Positions 1 to 8,544 of a stretch of DNA of 64,000 bases are shown here, piece after piece. Source of the stretch: Prevotella sp. (GTDB lineage: Bacteria > Bacteroidota > Bacteroidia > Bacteroidales > Bacteroidaceae); contig JAGAYI010000008.1 in the NCBI GenBank assembly GCA_017940545.1, positions 1 through 64,000 of the forward strand. Reading direction: 5' to 3'. The notes below the pieces were generated by a model. The model searched no databases. It saw only the letters and a program-made list of their open reading frames with translations, and was not told the DNA's origin. Numbering within the stretch: position 1 is the stretch's first letter; the number at the start of each line of letters is the position of its first letter. Both the position numbers and the translations under genes were made by a program.

Positions 1-20
1 GTTTCTTTCGTTATTGCCAT
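1..20 (-). CDS. possible 5' end of a gene leaving the window
   Basis: Seen: an ATG read on the minus strand at base 20 stays open to the window edge (MAITKE...), and a good Bacteroidetes-type promoter lies 34 bases upstream. Only six codons are visible, so no product can be named. An alternative ATG at base 27 opens a different frame. Inference: a minus-strand gene starts here and continues outside the window. Confidence 0.25.
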
Positions 21-53
21 GATGCATTTGTATTGAAAATATGAAAACGTGGG

Positions 54-85
54 CAAAGATAATACTTTTATTTGATGCCAGCAAA
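54..85 (-). promoter_or_regulatory. promoter of the gene leaving the window
   Basis: Read on the minus strand, a -33 box TTTG (82-85) is followed by 20 bases and a -7 box TATCTTTG (54-61). This fits the Bacteroidetes housekeeping promoter pattern. The -33 box lies inside the first of two near-identical 16 bp direct repeats (74-89 and 107-122), so a regulator may bind over this promoter. Confidence 0.55.
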
Positions 86-122
86 CAAAAAAAGTGATTT
101 TTGTTCGATGTCAGCAAACAAA
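74..122. repeat. pair of 16 bp direct repeats, candidate operator
   Basis: GATGCCAGCAAACAAA at 74-89 and GATGTCAGCAAACAAA at 107-122 match at 15 of 16 bases. Their starts are 33 bp apart, about three helical turns. One copy covers the -33 box of the promoter at 54-85. The Crp/Fnr-type regulator encoded next door is a plausible but unproven binder. Confidence 0.45.
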
Positions 123-173
123 GCGCAATAACAGGCATGTAAATTGATCATTGTTGTTTTGTAAAATCTGTGG

Positions 174-749
174 CTAAACCTTGCCGAAAGTGATATCCTT
201 TCGGATCATGCTGATGGTCTTGGGAGTGACGTTCAGGAACGAGGCGATGTCCTGTAAGTCAAGATGTTCAACAATGCCGGGACAACGCTGCAGCAGCAAC
301 TCATAGCGTTCGCGGGCTGTGGCGCGGTGAAAGTCCAAGTAGCGGGCCCGAGCCTGACTAAGCAGATGCTCAGCTATGATACTGCGCAACTCCATCTTTT
401 CAGCGTCTTGACGGAAAAAGTCTATCAGCTGTTCGCCGCTCACACGGAGCATGCGGCTGGGCACCATCGCCTCGATCGTGGTCTGCGATGGACGACCGTC
501 GAGGCAGGCGGGATAGTCGCCCGCAAACTCACCCTCGAACGAGAACCATGTGATATGCTCCCTGTCATCACTGATGCCATACGTTACATACTTGAAGCAC
601 CCCTCGGTGACGAAGCCGAACCACCGTGCGGGGTCGCCCTCACGCTCCAACTGGTCGCCCTTGCGGTAAGCGATTTCTTCACCCTCCCGTTCGCAGAACT
701 CCCGAAGTATCTGCAAATCCAAGCGATTATTGTTGAATTTCTGTTCCAT
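174..749 (-). CDS. Crp/Fnr family transcriptional regulator
   Basis: A 191-residue protein of the Crp/Fnr type. Residues about 20-115 resemble the cyclic-nucleotide-binding fold (RKGDQLEREGDPARWFGFV, then the EFAGDYPACLDG turn and a long dimerisation helix). The C-terminal 40 residues hold a helix-turn-helix (LQDIASFLNVTPKTISMIRK). No cysteine cluster typical of Fnr is present, so an Fe-S sensor is unlikely. The frame stays open to an ATG at 770, but the -7 box at 768-775 would overlap that codon, so the ATG at 749 is chosen. It is a single gene facing the partial gene at the window edge. The ligand is unknown; many Bacteroidetes members of this family have none known. Confidence 0.85.
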   Translation of the reverse strand: MEQKFNNNRLDLQILREFCEREGEEIAYRKGDQLEREGDPARWFGFVTEGCFKYVTYGISDDREHITWFSFEGEFAGDYPACLDGRPSQTTIEAMVPSRMLRVSGEQLIDFFRQDAEKMELRSIIAEHLLSQARARYLDFHRATARERYELLLQRCPGIVEHLDLQDIASFLNVTPKTISMIRKDITFGKV

Positions 750-767
750 TGTCGTCGAATTTGTTGG

Positions 768-775
768 CAAAGGTA
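768..775 (-). promoter_or_regulatory. -7 box of the Crp/Fnr-type gene
   Basis: TACCTTTG on the minus strand, 18 bases upstream of the chosen ATG at 749. No clear TTG-type -33 box is seen at the usual distance. The box decides the start codon, because the upstream ATG at 770 would fall inside it. Confidence 0.45.
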
Positions 776-810
776 ATGAATTTTACCAAGAAATCGTTTC
801 TTTTTGTTGT

Positions 811-906
811 AGTAGCCTTACCTCCGTCACCATCGGTAGTGGAGTGAAATGCATATTTAATTATGCTTTTGCTGACTGCTCCCCTGGAGAAGGTTTGGGA
901 CTATAG
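811..906 (+). pseudogene. relic of a BspA-type leucine-rich repeat protein
   Basis: A 31-codon open stretch ending in TAG reads SSLTSVTIGSGVKCIFNYAF..., which matches the pattern of BspA-like LRR_5 repeats (LTSVTIG..V..I...AF..C). There is no start codon and no surrounding gene. It looks like the leftover of a surface protein gene lost by deletion. The 130 bases after it show no further feature until the terminator. Confidence 0.5.
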
Positions 907-972
907 TCGGTCTATCTGACACCCAAGTGCGCCACCTTCACCGAAACGACGCCTGCCACAGCCATTGAAAAA

Positions 973-1005
973 AGTGCACACGGGGTCGGTTCCGGTGTGC
1001 ACTTG
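973..1005 (-). terminator. intrinsic terminator after abfA
   Basis: A perfect 10 bp stem, AAGTGCACAC (973-982) with GTGTGCACTT (996-1005). Read on the minus strand it is followed by a run of T. It sits 31 bases beyond the stop codon of the arabinofuranosidase gene. Confidence 0.8.
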
Positions 1006-1035
1006 AAAAAATGGATTCAGGCCAAACACTTCTTG

Positions 1036-2625
1036 TTACTTCAGCGTCAGCACCACCAGACTCTTGGCCGGCACCTTGACGGTCAGCTGGTTCTTCTTCA
1101 GCTTGGCATCCTTGAAGTCGGCAGGTGCCACCTTGTTGGGGTTCTGGAAGTCGTTGTAGTCGTCAACACGCTTGGAGGTGAGTATGCGGCCGCTGACGCT
1201 CTTGGCCGAGAAGCCCTTGATGTTCAGGTCTATGGTCTTGTCGGCATCAAGACTGACGTTGGTTAGTGCTATGACAATGCTGCCGTCCTTGGTCTTGGCT
1301 GCCGAGGCCGAGAGGAGTGGGAGCGGACGGTAGCCGGCATTCTCTTCGTCAGCCTTGTCAGGGAAGTAGGCTTTGCTGACGGCCATGATGTCGCTCTGCA
1401 GGTCGATGGGCAGATAGGTGGCCTCCTGGAACGGGGTGTACATCTCGAACACGTGGTAGGTTGGGGTGAGCACCATGTGGCCCGTGCCCTGCTGGTCGGT
1501 CAGAATCATGGACTGCAGCACGTTGACCACCTGTGCGATGTTGGCCATCTTCACGCGGTCGGTATGGCGGTGAAAGACGTTGAGCGAGAGGGCTGCCACG
1601 AAGGCGTCGCGCAACGCGTTCTGCTGGTAGAGGTGTCCGGGAATGGTGCCGGGCTCCTCGTCCCACCAGGTGCCCCACTCATCGACGAGCAGTCCTATCT
1701 TGCCCTCGGGGTCTTTCTCGTCCATGATGGCCTTGTGTTTTTTGATGACGTCCTCAATCTCTAAGCATTTTGCCAGCGCCCAGTAGTACTGGTTGGTGTC
1801 AAACTGCGTGGCGGAGCCCTTTGAGCCGGTCCAGCCGGAGCAGGTGTAGTAGTGCAGGCTGACGCCGTTCATGAGCTTGCCTATGCGGTCCATGAGTACC
1901 TCGGTCCAGGTGTAGTCGTAGTCGCTGGCACCCGATGCAATCTTGTAGAGGCGGTTGCTGTCGTAGTTGCGGCAATAGGTGCTGTAACGGCGGTAGAGGT
2001 CGCTGTAGTACTCGGGGCGCATGTTGCCGCCGCAGCCCCACGACTCGTTGCCCACGCCTAAGTATTTCACCTTCCACGGTTTCTCGCGGCCGTTCTGCTT
2101 GCGCAGGTTAGCCATTGGAGTGCCCTCTTCTGACGTCATGTACTCAACCCACTTGGCCAGTTCCTCGACCGTTCCGGAGCCTACGTTTCCGCTGATGTAT
2201 GGTTCGCAGCCCAGCATTTCGCAGAGGTTCAGAAACTCGTGAGTACCGAAAGAGTTGTCTTCGATGGTTCCGCCCCAGTTGTTGTTCTTCATGGACGGAC
2301 GCTGGGAGCGCGGGCCGATGCCGTCGCGCCAGTGGTACTCGTCGGCAAAGCATCCGCCCGGCCAGCGCAGCACGGGAACCTTCAGTGCCTTCAGCGCGTC
2401 GAACACATCTTTGCGATAGCCCTGAATGTTGGGGATGGGGGAGTCTTCGCCTACCCACAGTCCGCCGTAGATGCAGGAGCCGAGGTGCTCGGCAAACTGG
2501 CCGTAAATCTCTTTGTTGATGGTAGATTTGCCTTGGTCGGCATGCAGCGTGGCAGTCACGTTCTGTGCGGTGGCAGATACGGTTGTTGCCAAAGTAATAA
2601 CAGCTGATAACAGTAATTTTTTCAT
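1036..2625 (-). CDS. abfA: secreted alpha-L-arabinofuranosidase, GH51
   Basis: A 529-residue GH51 enzyme that releases terminal L-arabinofuranose from arabinan or arabinoxylan fragments. It starts with a signal peptide (residues 1-21, ending SATAQ), so it acts in the periplasm or at the surface. The (beta/alpha)8 domain shows the acid/base Glu in GNESWG (E194) and the nucleophile Glu in VDEWGTW (E316). The last 100 residues form the beta-sandwich usual in the family, and length is normal. It is the last gene of the arabinose locus, supplying the sugar that araA, araB and araD then use. A six-copy heptamer repeat lies directly upstream. The symbol follows common use for GH51. Confidence 0.93.
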   Translation of the reverse strand: MKKLLLSAVITLATTVSATAQNVTATLHADQGKSTINKEIYGQFAEHLGSCIYGGLWVGEDSPIPNIQGYRKDVFDALKALKVPVLRWPGGCFADEYHWRDGIGPRSQRPSMKNNNWGGTIEDNSFGTHEFLNLCEMLGCEPYISGNVGSGTVEELAKWVEYMTSEEGTPMANLRKQNGREKPWKVKYLGVGNESWGCGGNMRPEYYSDLYRRYSTYCRNYDSNRLYKIASGASDYDYTWTEVLMDRIGKLMNGVSLHYYTCSGWTGSKGSATQFDTNQYYWALAKCLEIEDVIKKHKAIMDEKDPEGKIGLLVDEWGTWWDEEPGTIPGHLYQQNALRDAFVAALSLNVFHRHTDRVKMANIAQVVNVLQSMILTDQQGTGHMVLTPTYHVFEMYTPFQEATYLPIDLQSDIMAVSKAYFPDKADEENAGYRPLPLLSASAAKTKDGSIVIALTNVSLDADKTIDLNIKGFSAKSVSGRILTSKRVDDYNDFQNPNKVAPADFKDAKLKKNQLTVKVPAKSLVVLTLK

Positions 2626-2631
2626 CTTGTT

Positions 2632-2673
2632 AATCTTTAATCTTTAATGTTTAATGTTTAATGTTTAATCTTT
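2632..2673. repeat. heptamer tandem repeat upstream of abfA
   Basis: Six perfectly phased 7 bp units, aatcttt or aatgttt, fill nearly the whole 53 bp gap between abfA and the DUF4421 gene. They would form the untranslated leader of abfA. Slippage would change the leader length, not the reading frame. Confidence 0.8.
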
Positions 2674-2678
2674 CATCT

Positions 2679-3842
2679 TCACAGCCTGATGCCCAGCGAG
2701 GCGTTGACAAACCAGTCAGTCAGTCTGACGCGGTTGTTGTCAATGCTGTTCTTGAAGTTGTTGAGCTGTCCATAGACGTTCAGGAAGTAGCGGTCGATGT
2801 TGTAGGTGACGGACAGACGTGCGTCGATGTTTACCGAGACATTTGCATGGCGGACTGAGGTGCCCACTTCGCGGAGGGTGATGTCCTGCATCCACGATTT
2901 GTCGTCGGGGACGGCCTTCTTGCCGGTGGGCGACGTCTGCCCCTCGTCGAGGAACAGGTCGTAGTTTGACTCGTAGAGGCGGACTTTCGCGCGGTTATAG
3001 ACGGCCAGCATCGGCATGGCAGTCACGTTGACGAGCAGGTTTCTGGTGGGCACCCAGTTGAAGGCGTAGCCAACGCCGATGCTGCCTTCCTGAATGCTGG
3101 TGCGCCCGACGTCGCCCAGCGCCTGGATGAGCAGGGCGTTGTAGGGTTCGACGTAATCGAGCGAGGTGCTGTACCACATGACGCCCAGCATGAGCGAGCC
3201 GGCAGAACGTCGCTGAATGACCGACTGGTCGTAGGCGGCAGCATAGGAGAACCGTTTGCCGTTCAGCATGTAGTAGGCATCGAAGATGGTTGACCTGATG
3301 GTGACTGGCTCATAGAGTTCGAGCATGTCGTTCAGTTCGAATGGTCCGTTGTCGTCGTGGCCCCATAGCCGGACGTCCATCTCGCTGGTGTTAAACTTGC
3401 GCGTCCTGAGGTTGATGCCGAAGTTTGAACCTGTGGCACCAATGGTGAAGTTGCGGCCGGTGTTGTTAGAGATGGAAAGGCTGTAGCCCAGTCCGTAGCC
3501 CCGGTAGCCTACCCAAAGACCCATGTTGGTAGAGGCGTGCGGCCTGACGCGGGCTTCCCAGTTGAGCTCGCCGTCAATTCCTCTTTTGGCAAACTGCTCT
3601 TTGCTGATGAGGGTGTAGGACTTCAGGTCCATGTCGTTCACGTTGAAGCGCAGCATGACCTGCCAAGGTTTCTTGGGAACCTCGATGTAGCGCTGGTCTA
3701 TGCCCCTGGCAGACAGGCTGTCAATGAACGTGCCGATGTTTGACAACGTCCGCGAGAGCCAGGGCTTCCGCTCCTGTGCTGTCAGGCTGGTGCAGATGAG
3801 TGTGAGCGAAATGAATGCTGCGAGTGTCCGTCTTCCCGTCAT
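2679..3842 (-). CDS. DUF4421 domain protein, probable outer-membrane barrel
   Basis: A 387-residue protein with a signal peptide (residues 1-22, ending SLTAQ). The segment YIEVPKKPWQVMLRFN and the following alternating aromatic/glycine strands (GLWVGYRGYGLGYSLSI) match my memory of the DUF4421 family in Bacteroidetes. The tail ends in alternating hydrophobic residues with a final R-L, as in beta-barrels of the outer membrane. Function is unknown. It lies between a terminator after araB and the abfA gene, so it is probably co-transcribed with abfA. A role in arabinan uptake or surface structure is only a guess from position. Confidence 0.75.
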   Translation of the reverse strand: MTGRRTLAAFISLTLICTSLTAQERKPWLSRTLSNIGTFIDSLSARGIDQRYIEVPKKPWQVMLRFNVNDMDLKSYTLISKEQFAKRGIDGELNWEARVRPHASTNMGLWVGYRGYGLGYSLSISNNTGRNFTIGATGSNFGINLRTRKFNTSEMDVRLWGHDDNGPFELNDMLELYEPVTIRSTIFDAYYMLNGKRFSYAAAYDQSVIQRRSAGSLMLGVMWYSTSLDYVEPYNALLIQALGDVGRTSIQEGSIGVGYAFNWVPTRNLLVNVTAMPMLAVYNRAKVRLYESNYDLFLDEGQTSPTGKKAVPDDKSWMQDITLREVGTSVRHANVSVNIDARLSVTYNIDRYFLNVYGQLNNFKNSIDNNRVRLTDWFVNASLGIRL

Positions 3843-3862
3843 TTCCGTCTTTGTAATAAAAA

Positions 3863-3917
3863 AGCCCCCTCCGAAATCCCCATGGGTGCTTGACCTTAGG
3901 GGGGATAGGAAGGGGCT
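3863..3917 (-). terminator. intrinsic terminator between araB and the DUF4421 gene
   Basis: A two-part stem: AGCCCCCTCC (3863-3872) with GGAAGGGGCT (3908-3917, one mismatch), and inside it ATCCCC (3876-3881) with GGGGAT (3901-3906). Read on the minus strand the stem is followed by TTTTTT. It lies 9 bases past the araB stop. It should end or reduce transcription before the DUF4421 and abfA genes. Confidence 0.8.
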
Positions 3918-3925
3918 CTTCAGGA

Positions 3926-5515
3926 TTATTTCTTATATTCTACAGCACTTTGCTCAATGGGCAGGCATTGCTTGTAGTTGGCAATGTACTTCTCGAAACC
4001 GGCAACGTCCTCCGGCGTCGGGGCGATGCTGACGCCCGTGTTGCCTGCGAAGACCACGTCCTCCAGATAGTCGGCCAGCGACTTGCCGTTCTTGTTGATC
4101 AGGTAGCCGGCCAGCAGGGCGATGCCCCATGCGCCGCCTTCGCCTGCCGTCTCCATGACGGAGATGGGGCTGTTGAGGGCTGCTGCCAGCATGCGCTGAC
4201 CGACGCCGGCAGTCTTGAAGTAACCACCGTGACCGGTAATGCGGTCCACCTTGATCTGCTCTTCCTTGAACAGGATGTCGTTGCCTATCTTCAGCACGCC
4301 GATGGCTCCGTAGAGGTGGCTGCGCATGAAGTTGGCGAGGTTGAAGCGGTCGTTGGCAGAGCGGATGAACATGGGACGGCCTTCTGCCAGTCCGGTCACA
4401 GGCTCGCCGCTCACGTAGTTGTAGGCCATCAGGCCGCCGCAGTCGGCGTCGCCCTCCAGAGCCTTGTTAAACAGCTTTCCGTAGAGTTCGTTCATATCGA
4501 CGGGTATGCCCAGCAGCTGCTGGTACTCCTTGAACAGACCGACCCAGGCGTTGATGTCGCTGGTGCAGTTGTTGCAATGTACCATAGCCACGAGACTGCC
4601 GTCGGGCGTGGTCACCATGTCAATCATCTCGTAGGGCTTCGACAGCGGTTTCTCCAGCACAATCATCGAGAAGCTGCTGGTGCCGGCCGACACGTTACCC
4701 GTGCGCTGCTTGACGGCGTTGGTGGCTACCATGCCCGTACCGGCGTCGCCCTCGGGAGGACAGACGGGGATGCCTGCCTTCAGGTGGCCTGAGACGTCGA
4801 GGCGCTTGGCACCATCGGGAGTCAGGAAACCGGCATTTTCGCCTGCGTTGAGCGACTTGGGCAGTATGTCGAGCAGCTTCCACGAGAAGCCCTTGGAAGC
4901 AATGAGCTCGTCGAACTTCCTGACCATTTCGGCATCGTAGGTCTTCGTGGCGGGGTCAACGGGAATCATGCCCGAGGCGTCGCCCACGCCCAGCACGAAC
5001 TGGCCTGTCACCTGCCAATGGACATAGCCGGCAAGGGTGGTCAGGTACTTGATGTCGCCGACGTGTTCCTCGTTGTCAAGAATGGCCTCGTAGAGGTGGC
5101 TGATGCTCCAGCGCAGGGGGATGTTGTAGTTGAAGAGCTTGGAGAGCTCAGCAGCTGCCTTGCCCGTATTGGTGTTGCGCCAGGTGCGGAAGGGCACCAG
5201 AATCTGCTGCTGCTCGTTGAAGGCCATGTAGCCGTGCATCATGGCCGAGAAACCGATGGCAGCCAGGCTCTCAATCTCGCAGTCGTATTGCTTCAGCACG
5301 TCCTTGCGCAGTTCGGCATAGCAGTCCTGCAGACCGTACCAGATGGCCTCGGTGCTGTAGGTCCACAGACCGTCAACTAACTGATTCTCCCATTCGTGGG
5401 AGCCTTGTGCTATAGGCTTGTTCTCCTCGTCGATGAGGACGGCCTTGATGCGGGTGGAACCGAACTCAATACCAAGGATGGCCTTGCCAGCCTCTATTGT
5501 CTGTTTTGCGTTCAT
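3926..5515 (-). CDS. araB: L-ribulokinase, FGGY family
   Basis: A 529-residue FGGY-type sugar kinase. The N-terminal ATPase fold carries GIEFGSTRIKAVLID, and the C-terminal lobe carries ITGHGGYFKTAGVGQRMLA and the closing GEGGAWGIALLAGY loop. Similar FGGY proteins include xylulokinases, but this gene sits 3 bp after araA, with araD and araR upstream, so ATP-dependent phosphorylation of L-ribulose is the best reading. It is the last gene of the galM-araP-araR-araD-araA-araB run and is followed by a terminator. A true xylulokinase candidate is found elsewhere (34554-36044). Confidence 0.88.
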   Translation of the reverse strand: MNAKQTIEAGKAILGIEFGSTRIKAVLIDEENKPIAQGSHEWENQLVDGLWTYSTEAIWYGLQDCYAELRKDVLKQYDCEIESLAAIGFSAMMHGYMAFNEQQQILVPFRTWRNTNTGKAAAELSKLFNYNIPLRWSISHLYEAILDNEEHVGDIKYLTTLAGYVHWQVTGQFVLGVGDASGMIPVDPATKTYDAEMVRKFDELIASKGFSWKLLDILPKSLNAGENAGFLTPDGAKRLDVSGHLKAGIPVCPPEGDAGTGMVATNAVKQRTGNVSAGTSSFSMIVLEKPLSKPYEMIDMVTTPDGSLVAMVHCNNCTSDINAWVGLFKEYQQLLGIPVDMNELYGKLFNKALEGDADCGGLMAYNYVSGEPVTGLAEGRPMFIRSANDRFNLANFMRSHLYGAIGVLKIGNDILFKEEQIKVDRITGHGGYFKTAGVGQRMLAAALNSPISVMETAGEGGAWGIALLAGYLINKNGKSLADYLEDVVFAGNTGVSIAPTPEDVAGFEKYIANYKQCLPIEQSAVEYKK

Positions 5516-5518
5516 AAT

Positions 5519-7060
5519 TTATCTCAATGCTTTGTTCAACATAAAGTACATCTCATTGTTCTGCAGCTGCTGCTTGAACTCGTAGGTCTTCGTGTCCTTG
5601 TTAATCTTGACATACTCGATGCCCAGCATCTCGGCGAAGTCCTCCCAATACTCCTCGGTGATGTCATAGGAGAAGGCAGAGTGGTGCGTGCCGCCAGCCA
5701 GAATCCAGGCTCCGGCGCCAATCTCGAACGTAGGCTGCGGAACCCACAGGGCGCTGGCAACAGGCAGGTTGGGCATGGGCTTCGGCTCGATGCACTCCAC
5801 TTCCTGAGAGATGAGACGGAAGCGGTTGCCCAGGTCAACGACGGTAGCCTTGATGCCGCGGCCGGTCTTTGACGTGAACACGAGACGGGCGGTTTGCTGC
5901 TTGCGGATGCCGATGCCAAGGAAGTGCACTTCGAGCTTGGGCTTGTCGGTGGCTATGAGCGGGCAGACCTCCAGCATATGGCTCTGCAGGCATGACGACT
6001 GGCTTCCGGCGAAGTTCAGCGTGTAGTCCTCCAGGAACGAGCAGCCGGTAGGCAGGCCCTGCTGGATGACCCATAGCGTGCGGTAGAGACAGGCGGTTTT
6101 CCAGTCGCCCTCGGCTCCAAAGCCGATGCCCTCGGCCATCAGGCGCTGCGAGGCAAGACCGGGAATCTGGTCGAAGCCGCAGAAGTTCGGGTCGTTGATG
6201 TCGGCATCGCCCAGGTCGTCGAAGTTGGTGGTGAAGGCTGTGGCACCCTCGTCCTTCAGTACGCGGCGCAGGGCTATCTCGGCTTTGGCGGCGTTCTTCA
6301 CCTTCTCCCAATAGACGGCCTCGCCGCTCTCGTCAATCTTGATGGTGTAAGCCTGCTTGTACTCCTCGACGAGCGCATCGGCCTCGGCGTCGGTTACCTT
6401 CTTGAAGTACTCCATCAGGGAGCTGACGGGATAGTAGTCCACATGGTAGCCCAGGCGCTGCTCGAACTCCACGCGGTCGCCGTCGGTAACGGCTACGTTG
6501 TTCATGTTCATGCCGAACATCAGGCAACGCACCTGACGGGCATCGGCAACACCGGCTGCCACACGTGCCCAGACAGCAATCTTCTGCTGAACGGCCTCGT
6601 CCTTCCAGTAGCCGCAAACCACCTTGCGAGCTATGCGCATGCGGGTGCAGATGTGGCCGAACTCTATGTCACCGTGGGCACTCTGGTTCAGGTTCATGAA
6701 GTCCATGTCGATGCTGTCCCAGGGTATCTCTGCGTTGTACTGGGTGTGGAAGTGGAGCAGCGGCTTCTGAAGCGCCTGCAGGCCCTTGATCCACATCTTG
6801 GCGGGTGAGAAGGTGTGCATCCAGGTGATGATACCCACGCACTTCGCGTCGTTGTTGGCGGCCTTCATTACGTCCTCGACTTCCTTCGAGCTGTTAGCCG
6901 TTCCTTTATATACAACCTTGATGGGAATAATGCCGCTGTTGTTCAGGCCTTCTACCATTTCCTTGGAGTGGCCGTCAACGGCTACAACGGCATCACCTCC
7001 GTAGAGAAGCTGTGCTCCGGTTACCCACCATACTTCTAAATTTTCAAATGTCTTTGTCAT
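5519..7060 (-). CDS. araA: L-arabinose isomerase
   Basis: A 513-residue protein of the usual AraA length. It converts L-arabinose to L-ribulose in the cytoplasm with a divalent metal. Recognisable family segments are VWWVTGAQLLYG at the N-terminus, GIITWMHTFSPAKMWI, FHTQYNAEIPWD, the GFGAEGDWKTACL loop with its metal-binding Glu, and HMLEVCP. It is separated from araD by 65 bases with no sign of a terminator and from araB by 3 bases, so the three are one transcription unit. Confidence 0.97.
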   Translation of the reverse strand: MTKTFENLEVWWVTGAQLLYGGDAVVAVDGHSKEMVEGLNNSGIIPIKVVYKGTANSSKEVEDVMKAANNDAKCVGIITWMHTFSPAKMWIKGLQALQKPLLHFHTQYNAEIPWDSIDMDFMNLNQSAHGDIEFGHICTRMRIARKVVCGYWKDEAVQQKIAVWARVAAGVADARQVRCLMFGMNMNNVAVTDGDRVEFEQRLGYHVDYYPVSSLMEYFKKVTDAEADALVEEYKQAYTIKIDESGEAVYWEKVKNAAKAEIALRRVLKDEGATAFTTNFDDLGDADINDPNFCGFDQIPGLASQRLMAEGIGFGAEGDWKTACLYRTLWVIQQGLPTGCSFLEDYTLNFAGSQSSCLQSHMLEVCPLIATDKPKLEVHFLGIGIRKQQTARLVFTSKTGRGIKATVVDLGNRFRLISQEVECIEPKPMPNLPVASALWVPQPTFEIGAGAWILAGGTHHSAFSYDITEEYWEDFAEMLGIEYVKINKDTKTYEFKQQLQNNEMYFMLNKALR

Positions 7061-7125
7061 GTTAGTGTTGTTCTAAATTAATTGTAATTAATAGTTTGTA
7101 CGTTTGTTTCTCACACACTTCGGGA

Positions 7126-7836
7126 TTAGTGCTTCTGACCCTTCTGTCCGTAGTAGGCGTTCGGACCGTGCTTGCGCATGTAGTGCTTCTCGATGAGCAG
7201 GGGGTTCATAGTAAGTTCCGGATTGACCGAGAAGGCCACGAAGGCCATCTTGGCACATTGCTCCATGACCTTGGCGTTATAGACGGCATTGTCGGGCGAC
7301 GTTCCCCATGAGAACGGACCGTGGTTCTTCACCAGGACGGCCGGTGTGTGGTCGGGGTTAATTTTGCGGATGTTCAGGATTTCATCGACGATGACGTTAC
7401 CCGTCTCCAGCTCATACTGTCCCTTGACCTCTGCCTCCGTCATGTCGCGGGTGCAGGGAATGTCCTTGTAGAAGTAGTCGGCATGGGTAGTGCCGATGTT
7501 GGGGATGTCACGGCCGGCCTGGGCAAAGGCTGTGGCATAGGTGCTGTGGGTGTGGACAACACCCTGGATGTTGGGGAATGCCTTGTAGAGCACAAGGTGT
7601 GTGGGGGTGTCGCTCGAGGGGTTCAGGTCGCCTTCCACCACCTTGCCCGTCTCCAGGTCAACGACAACCATGTCGCTGGCCTTCATCTCGTCGTAGCTGA
7701 CGCCGCTGGGCTTGATGACCACCAGTCCTTTTTCGCGGTCGATACCGCTGACATTACCCCAAGTAAAAATAACCAGGCCCTGTTTTACAAGGTCGAGGTT
7801 AGCCTTGAATACTTTTTGTTTAAGTTCTTCTAACAT
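7126..7836 (-). CDS. araD: L-ribulose-5-phosphate 4-epimerase
   Basis: A 236-residue class II aldolase-fold epimerase that makes D-xylulose 5-phosphate for the pentose phosphate pathway. The segments [36 protein letters not shown] and [15 protein letters not shown] with its zinc-binding histidines fit the AraD/SgbE/UlaF group. The paired His of [14 protein letters not shown] closes the active site. Its place between araR and araA makes arabinose the substrate route. Confidence 0.96.
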   Translation of the reverse strand: MLEELKQKVFKANLDLVKQGLVIFTWGNVSGIDREKGLVVIKPSGVSYDEMKASDMVVVDLETGKVVEGDLNPSSDTPTHLVLYKAFPNIQGVVHTHSTYATAFAQAGRDIPNIGTTHADYFYKDIPCTRDMTEAEVKGQYELETGNVIVDEILNIRKINPDHTPAVLVKNHGPFSWGTSPDNAVYNAKVMEQCAKMAFVAFSVNPELTMNPLLIEKHYMRKHGPNAYYGQKGQKH

Positions 7837-7842
7837 AAGTCG

Positions 7843-8520
7843 TTATAGTTTAAAGTTCGGGTCTTCATAGTATGTGTTGCTATTGAAGCGGTAAAGGTAT
7901 GCACCACGTTTCGACCCTGTTTTGTCAATAAGTTCTGTTTTTTCTATGAATTCCATCTCCTTGACTCGTTTGCGGAAGTTACGCTTGTCAACTTCCTCAC
8001 CGTTGACAGCTTCATATAGTCGTTGCAGCTGAGTGAGTGTGAAGAGCGAAGGCAACAACCGGAAACTGATGGGTTCTGTCTTGATTTTTTCCTGCATCAT
8101 CTTGCGTGCCCTGCGAATCATGTCACGATGGTCTGAATACATGGGTGGCAGGTCTTTGATATTCACCCATTCCACTCCATGGTGTTTTCGTAACTCGTCG
8201 TCGTAGTCCTTGACATTGATAAGTGCATAGTATGCAATGGAGACGACGCGTTCACCCGGGTCGCGGTCGATGCTGCCGAAGGCACCCACTTGACGCATGT
8301 AGAGATTGCGGAGGCCTGTCAGCTCAAACAAGGTTCGGTTGGCAGCGTCATCTATGCTTTCGTTTGTCCCTACAAACCCGCCATATAGTGACCATTCGCC
8401 CCGCCCGGGGTCCAGCTGACGCTTGCCAATCAGCACGCGTAGCTGGCCCTCGTCGAAGCCGAAGATGATGCAATCTACTGACACATAGACCTTCGAGTAC
8501 TCACTATAATAAGTTGTCAT
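7843..8520 (-). CDS. araR: NUDIX-type arabinose regulator AraR
   Basis: A 225-residue transcription factor: a NUDIX-fold N-terminal domain (residues about 10-150) and a winged helix C-terminal part (residues 155-225, SLFTLTQLQRLYEAV). The Nudix box is degenerate (GGFVGTNESIDDAANRTLFEL lacks the catalytic REXXEE), as expected for a ligand sensor instead of a hydrolase. Established knowledge: a NUDIX AraR of this type controls arabinose genes in Bacteroides thetaiotaomicron and binds arabinose. Here it is inside the operon it would control, 6 bp before araD and 24 bp after araP. A candidate operator lies at 11787-11798. Confidence 0.9.
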   Translation of the reverse strand: MTTYYSEYSKVYVSVDCIIFGFDEGQLRVLIGKRQLDPGRGEWSLYGGFVGTNESIDDAANRTLFELTGLRNLYMRQVGAFGSIDRDPGERVVSIAYYALINVKDYDDELRKHHGVEWVNIKDLPPMYSDHRDMIRRARKMMQEKIKTEPISFRLLPSLFTLTQLQRLYEAVNGEEVDKRNFRKRVKEMEFIEKTELIDKTGSKRGAYLYRFNSNTYYEDPNFKL

Positions 8521-8544
8521 AGCTTATATATTTTTTTTATAATA

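Noticed and set aside
3890..4792. Plus-strand open frame of 300 codons opposite araB
   Set aside because: Antisense of a clear FGGY kinase and starts inside a terminator.
3926..5515. Calling this FGGY kinase a xylulokinase
   Set aside because: Family motifs alone allow it, but the araA/araD/araR setting and a better xylulokinase at 34554-36044 favour L-ribulokinase.
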